In this document: positions 51,201-57,200 of the stretch, one piece after another | How positions within the stretch are numbered: the stretch's first letter is position 1 | Layout: every line of letters starts with the position of its first letter | DNA from: Bagarius yarrelli | Taxonomy: Eukaryota > Chordata > Actinopteri > Siluriformes > Sisoridae | Length of the DNA: 64,000 bases | NCBI GenBank assembly: GCA_005784505.1 | Contig: VCAZ01000042.1 | Coordinates: forward strand, 1,429,233 to 1,493,232 | Direction of reading: 5' to 3' | The notes under the pieces: generated by a model | Databases searched by the model: none | Told to the model about the DNA's origin: nothing | What the model saw: the letters and a program-made list of their open reading frames with translations, nothing else | Made by a program: the position numbers and the translations under genes

Positions 51201-54200
51201 AGTTTAGGCACCCCTTGATAAATAACAGATTTTGGTGATTTTCTAATTGAAAAGATGTTAACACAGTCTCACTTGGAAATGAAAAAATGCACAATATTTT
51301 CAGCAAACATTGATGCATAGTTACTTTTTATGCCATAAATTGAACCAAAAAAAAAAAACAACAATTTTTTATGGAACTGTGCAAAAGTTTGGGCACCCTA
51401 AGAGTTCCAGAGTCTCAGATTCTTTTTACAAGGTTTCAGACCTTAATTAGCTCATTAGATCTGATGCATGGCAACAGCTGTCATTAGTAAATGCCAATTT
51501 CAAAGCTTTACAAATACTTTGACTCTTCAAACCTTGTGAACACACTTGCGGACACTCAACAACCATGGGTTCCTCTAAGCAGCTGTGTAAGACTCTGAAA
51601 ATGAAAGTTATTAATGCCCACAATGCAGGAGAAGGCGACAAGAAGATAGCAAAGCGTTGTCAGCTTGCAGTTTCCACAGTGAGAATTGTAATTAAGAGAT
51701 GGCAGTTCAGGTCAAGATGAGATCTGGTAGACCAAGAAAACTCTCGGAGAGAACTGCTCGTACGCTGGTCAGAAAGACAAATCCATCCCCCCATTTGACT
51801 GCAAAAAACTCAGATTCAGGAGTGGTGGTGCATCGTTCCACTGTGCAGCGATGCTTGCACAGACAAGACCTGGGGGCAGGGTGGCTCAAATGGTTAAGGT
51901 GCTGAGTTGTTAATCTGAAGACCAGAAACACCTGGGTTCAAGCCCCACCTCCGGCAAGTCAACCACTGTTGGGTCCTTGAGCAAGACCCTTAACCCCTCC
52001 TGCTCCAGGGGTGCTGTATCATAGCTGACCCTGTGCTCTGACCCCAACTTACTAAGATGGGATATGCAAAAAATGCATTTCATTGGCTCTGTACATGTAC
52101 CTTACACAATGACAATGAATTGAATATACTTATACTTATACCTTCATGGAAGGAGTCAGCAGAAGGAAACCTTACCTGCGTCCCCATCATAAAATCCAAC
52201 ATCAGAAGTATGCAACAGAACATCTACAGAAGCCTGATGTGTTTTGGAAACAAGTGCTGTGGACTGATGAACTTAAAATAGAACTCTTTGGCCACAATCA
52301 GCAAAGGCATGTTGGAGAAAAAAAGGAGCAGCATTTCATGAAAAGAACACCTTGCCAACTATTAAGCATGGGGATGGATCTATCATGCTTTGGGGTTGTG
52401 TTTCAGCCAGTGGCACAGGAAACAACATTGCACGGGTGACGGGAAGAATGGATTCCACTAAATACCAGCAAATTCTGAAAGCAAACATCACACCATCTGT
52501 AAAAAAGCTGAAGCTGAAAAGAGGATGGCTTCTACAACAGGACAATGATCCTAAACATACCTCGAAATCCACTATGGAATACCTCAAGAGACACAAGCTG
52601 AAGGTTTTGGAATGGCCATCACAGTCCCCTGATTTAAACATCATTGAAAATTTGTGGGTAGATGCAAGACGACCAAAGGAAAGCGTTTGCAAGCTGTGAT
52701 ATCTGCCAGAGGAGGTGTTACTTGGTACTGATTATGTAGGGTGCCCAAACTTTTGCACAGTGCCATAAAAATGTTTTTGGGGTTTTTTTGTTCAATTTAT
52801 GGCATAAAAAGTAACTATGAATCAATGTTTGCTGAAAACATTGTGCATTTTTTCCATTTCCAAGAGAGACTGTGTTAACATCTTTTCAATTAGAAAATCC
52901 CCAAAATCTGTTATTTATCAAGGGGTGCCTAAACTTTTGCATAAGACTGTAATAAGAAATACATGAGCTGTTATAAATCATCATAAATCATTAATTTAAA
53001 TAAGAAGTATTGAAAAGTATTGTCTCTGTCTGTGAAAACATGACCAAAACCGGATGTATTTTTCAGCATTATTATCTCTTAAAACAAATCAATTAAACCT
53101 AATTTTTTTTTCATGCAGGTTTGGAGAATCTTCACAAGATTACAGCACAAGGGCGCTATGAGCTGCGCATTGACATGAGAAATGGCCAGGAGGCAGTATA
53201 CGCCAACTACGAGCGTTTCTCTATTGGAGACTCTAGAAGCCTTTACAAACTAAGGATAGGGGAATACAATGGCACAGCTGGTAAGTGGAGGGCTTTTTTT
53301 ACTTAAACAGGAAAAATACTGGAAAATGACCATACTGGGATTTTAGTGCATGTCATTTATAACCTCTTATGTTTAATCTCAAGTTCAAGTTGAAGAAGCT
53401 TTATTGTCATTTCAACCATGCAGTACACAGTGAAATGAAACAACATTTCTCCAGGATTCCATGATGCTACAGAAAACAAGACAGAATTACACAGAAGAGC
53501 CACATAACAGAAGAATAACACAAAGCTAAAGACTAAAGAGTTATTTGTTTTAGCAACATAAAGTGCATGAGTGCAAAACAGACAGTGCAAATAACAATAC
53601 AAACATTACACCAGACAGTGCAAACAGACAATACAAACCAAACACTGTACAGTAACGTTAATAGATCCAACCAGATTTTAAGAGATATGCAGATAGAGAA
53701 AAAATTTGCAAGTAAGCAGCAAGATTATTGTGCATATAATTTGATGCAACATAAAATTATTTACGAAATTTATATTTTACATTTTATTTTTACTAGGTGA
53801 CTCTCTGAGCTACCACCACGGTCGACCATTCTCCACTAAAGACAAGGATAATGACAACGCTGTGACTAACTGTGCACTTTCCTACAAAGGAGCCTGGTGG
53901 TATAAAAACTGCCACAGAGTCAACCTAAATGGCAAATATGGAGAATCCAGACACAGTCAGGTAAATGTCACATAAAATATCCCATCTTAATATGTTGATT
54001 AAACAGTTTTAACTCTTTTTTTCAAAAATAATGAAAAGGGCAGTTTATATTCATGGTTAGTGGTCTTTTTCATAGTTCTTTGCAACAATGTTATAACTAT
54101 ACAAGAAAAATAAGAAAGATCTAGATTTGATGCCAGCTCAAAAGTGATGCTGGAAAAATGTACCGGGGATATATTCTTGTACTCTTTATTGTGCTAATTG

Positions 54201-57200
54201 TTTTAATTTGTCACATGTATATGTTGGTGTAACATTGTAACTCTGTATTTAGTTGTATGTATGTTAAGTAGCCATATTAGTGTATGTTTATGACACCACC
54301 GGGTCTACCTGACCACCTAACATCTTATGATGTCACTATAATAACCAATCATGCAGTTCCTGTTACTGTTCTGAGCAATTTGACATGCCACATGCCCACA
54401 TTGCTGTAAATTTTTATTTCTGTCAATTTCTGGGTGGGTATAGCCATGACATTACCTGACATCAAATGATGTCTCTATAATACCTGTCATGCACTTTTTA
54501 TATGTCTCATGTTCATGCTGCATTTAGTTACACTTAATTTGTAAATGGGATTTTTTGGGAAATTTGAAGGCCCCTGTAGGAAAACTGAAATTCGGTCAAT
54601 AGGAATTTAGGCCACTTTAAGCTTCTATATCAGGAATTCCAAATTTCTAATTGCTTATAATAATCATAGCACGTTTCACAAACAACTTTGCCAGCTTAGG
54701 TGCATGTTGATTCAAAGCTGTAAAAGGGTAGCATTTTACAATTTGGGTCTTTAATGATAATAATAATAATAAGAAGAAGAAGAAGAAGAAGAAAGTTTAA
54801 ATAGCAAAACAAAATGTTAGCTCTTTCAAGCCAACACAATTATATTTTTTTAAGTTGTATTTCATGTTACTAGAGTATTTTTACAGAAGTAAATACAAAA
54901 GTAACTGAAATAGACAACCAGCAAACGAGTATATATTTACACAATATTGAAATTTGAAATCATGCAGGATTTTGCATGATTTAAGTCATTGTCATTTGTT
55001 AACATAGTAAAAAAAAAGAATGTAGATAATAGTATAACTCAAATCAGATAAACCAAATTGGCAAACAAAATTGAATTTTATAATATTTTTTGTCAAACAA
55101 CTATAAGCTTGTCTACAACGTTAACTAGCAAACTACTAAAATTGGTGGATGTGATTCTGGATTAACATTTCATAACCATCTGATGTTATCAGTATGTGCT
55201 TAAACCAAAATGTAATATTGTAAATAAATTTATTGAATAAAAAACATAAAAAATACTTAAATGACATATGTAATGCATTACATGATTTACTAAACAATTA
55301 CATACAAAATGTATGTGCAGTTTAGTTAATGTGTGAGCATTTCCCTTTACTGTGAAGAACCAGGCTGAGTAGAATTCAAATTGCAAAATGGGGCAAACAA
55401 TACTTCGCAAAGAGTTCATACTATAGCTAGCATATAAAATTAGCAAACCAGTAGTGATACCAGAAGTGTTACCACAGAGCTAGTATTCTGGTGATGGCGC
55501 CCTCTGGTGATGGGGAGGTGGGACATTATACCTTCTCCTTGTATGCCTTCAGGCATTCTTTGATGATGACCTTGAGGTCTTGGTGCAGGCCGTTCAGAAT
55601 AAGCATTGAAAATCCAAAGTAAGAGAAGGATCTAGAATGTCACATGCTTCTACCCACGACCTTTCCTCAGGGCTGTACCCCTCCCAATTCACTAATTCAC
55701 CTTCTTCTGGAGTCAAGGATTTCGTGAACCTGGTAGGCAGGGGCCTTCTTTATTTTAATGGGGGTTGATGAACATCTGATGGTTCTCCAGACCGAGGGAC
55801 CTTAGGGGTTGGTACCCCAAGACACATTAAAAACAAAGTTAAAACAAGGGAGGAGTGAGTCAATGAGTTTTGAGCATGCTCGGCCCATGGTAAAAATCAT
55901 GGGCTTATCGTGTTTGTTCGGGGCTGCAATAAGACCGCAGGTATGGCTTCCTCTGTCTGTCGAAGCTTGGATAGTTTACCTTTTAGCAGAGCAGTGATAG
56001 GGGCCATGGTCAGGCTGTAATTTGTTATAAATCGACAATAGAAGTTGGCAAACCCTAGAACTCTTTCTAACTCTTTAATAGTTTTGGGTAGTGGCCACTC
56101 AGTCACTAACTCAACTTTGGTGTGGTCCATGGCCACCCCCTGTTGACTGATGCAGTAACTTAGGATCATGACAAGCTTGATGGAATTCACATGTTTCTGC
56201 CTTGATGAACAAATGATTGTCTCTGAGCTGGGTTAGCACCGTGCATACATCCTAAATGTGTTGGGACAGAGTATGTGTTATAGATGTGTCGTCAATATAA
56301 GCAATGACACACTGGTTAAGGAGGTCTCAGAAAATCTCATTAATGACAGATTGAAAGACTGTGGGGTGTTGGCGAGTCCATAAGACATTACTTGATACTT
56401 GAAGTGGCCTCTGGTCATAATAAATGCCAATTTCCATTCATCACCCTGTCAGATCCTTATTAAATTGTATGCACTACATAGATCGACCTTGGTAGAGGTG
56501 CAAGCCTTCTGCATCTGTTTAGGAGCAGAGGGTACAAGTAGCAGTGGGTAATGATATTTGACTGCTTTCAATCCGCAGTAATCATTGCAGGGCTTGAGAC
56601 TTTCGTCTTTTTGTTCGTGGAGGGGCAGATGAAACCAGTAGCTAGAGCCTCCTCAATGTAGGTTTTTATAGCTTGACTTTCTGGCTGTGACAGACACCTG
56701 GCTTTTCAGTGTGATGATGTTCAATAATACTAGACAGCATTCGGAGAATACAGCTTTTATAATGTAAACACCAAGCCTAATGAGGGAAAAATGTAAATGA
56801 AAGATAGGCAAAAGATCGGTACACGGATAAACTTAAGAGATAAGCAAACAAACCAAAAACACTAGGACTAGAAATCGAAAACCAAAAACACTAGGACTAG
56901 AAATCGAAAACCAAAACACATAGCAGCAAGTCAAAACCAGGATACATAGACATGAAATAAATGCTCGGTATGTTTAACAAATAATATATCACCATATAAA
57001 GCTAGCAAACCGGAAGTGATACTGGAAGTGCTACCACAGAGCTAGTATTCCGGTGATGATGCCCTTCAGTGATGGGGAGGTGGAATCGTTACACAGTAAA
57101 ATGTATTTAGGTGTGCACGAATGCAGGCATCGTTATTGACAGTTAATTATTGTTCTACAATCAATAAATTATCAGATTGATAAGATATTTTTCAGCATTA

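Noticed and set aside
52352..52699. 115-residue open frame as a domesticated transposase
   Set aside because: It lies between intact transposon ends, is broken upstream by a frameshift and a SINE, and shows no sign of separate expression.
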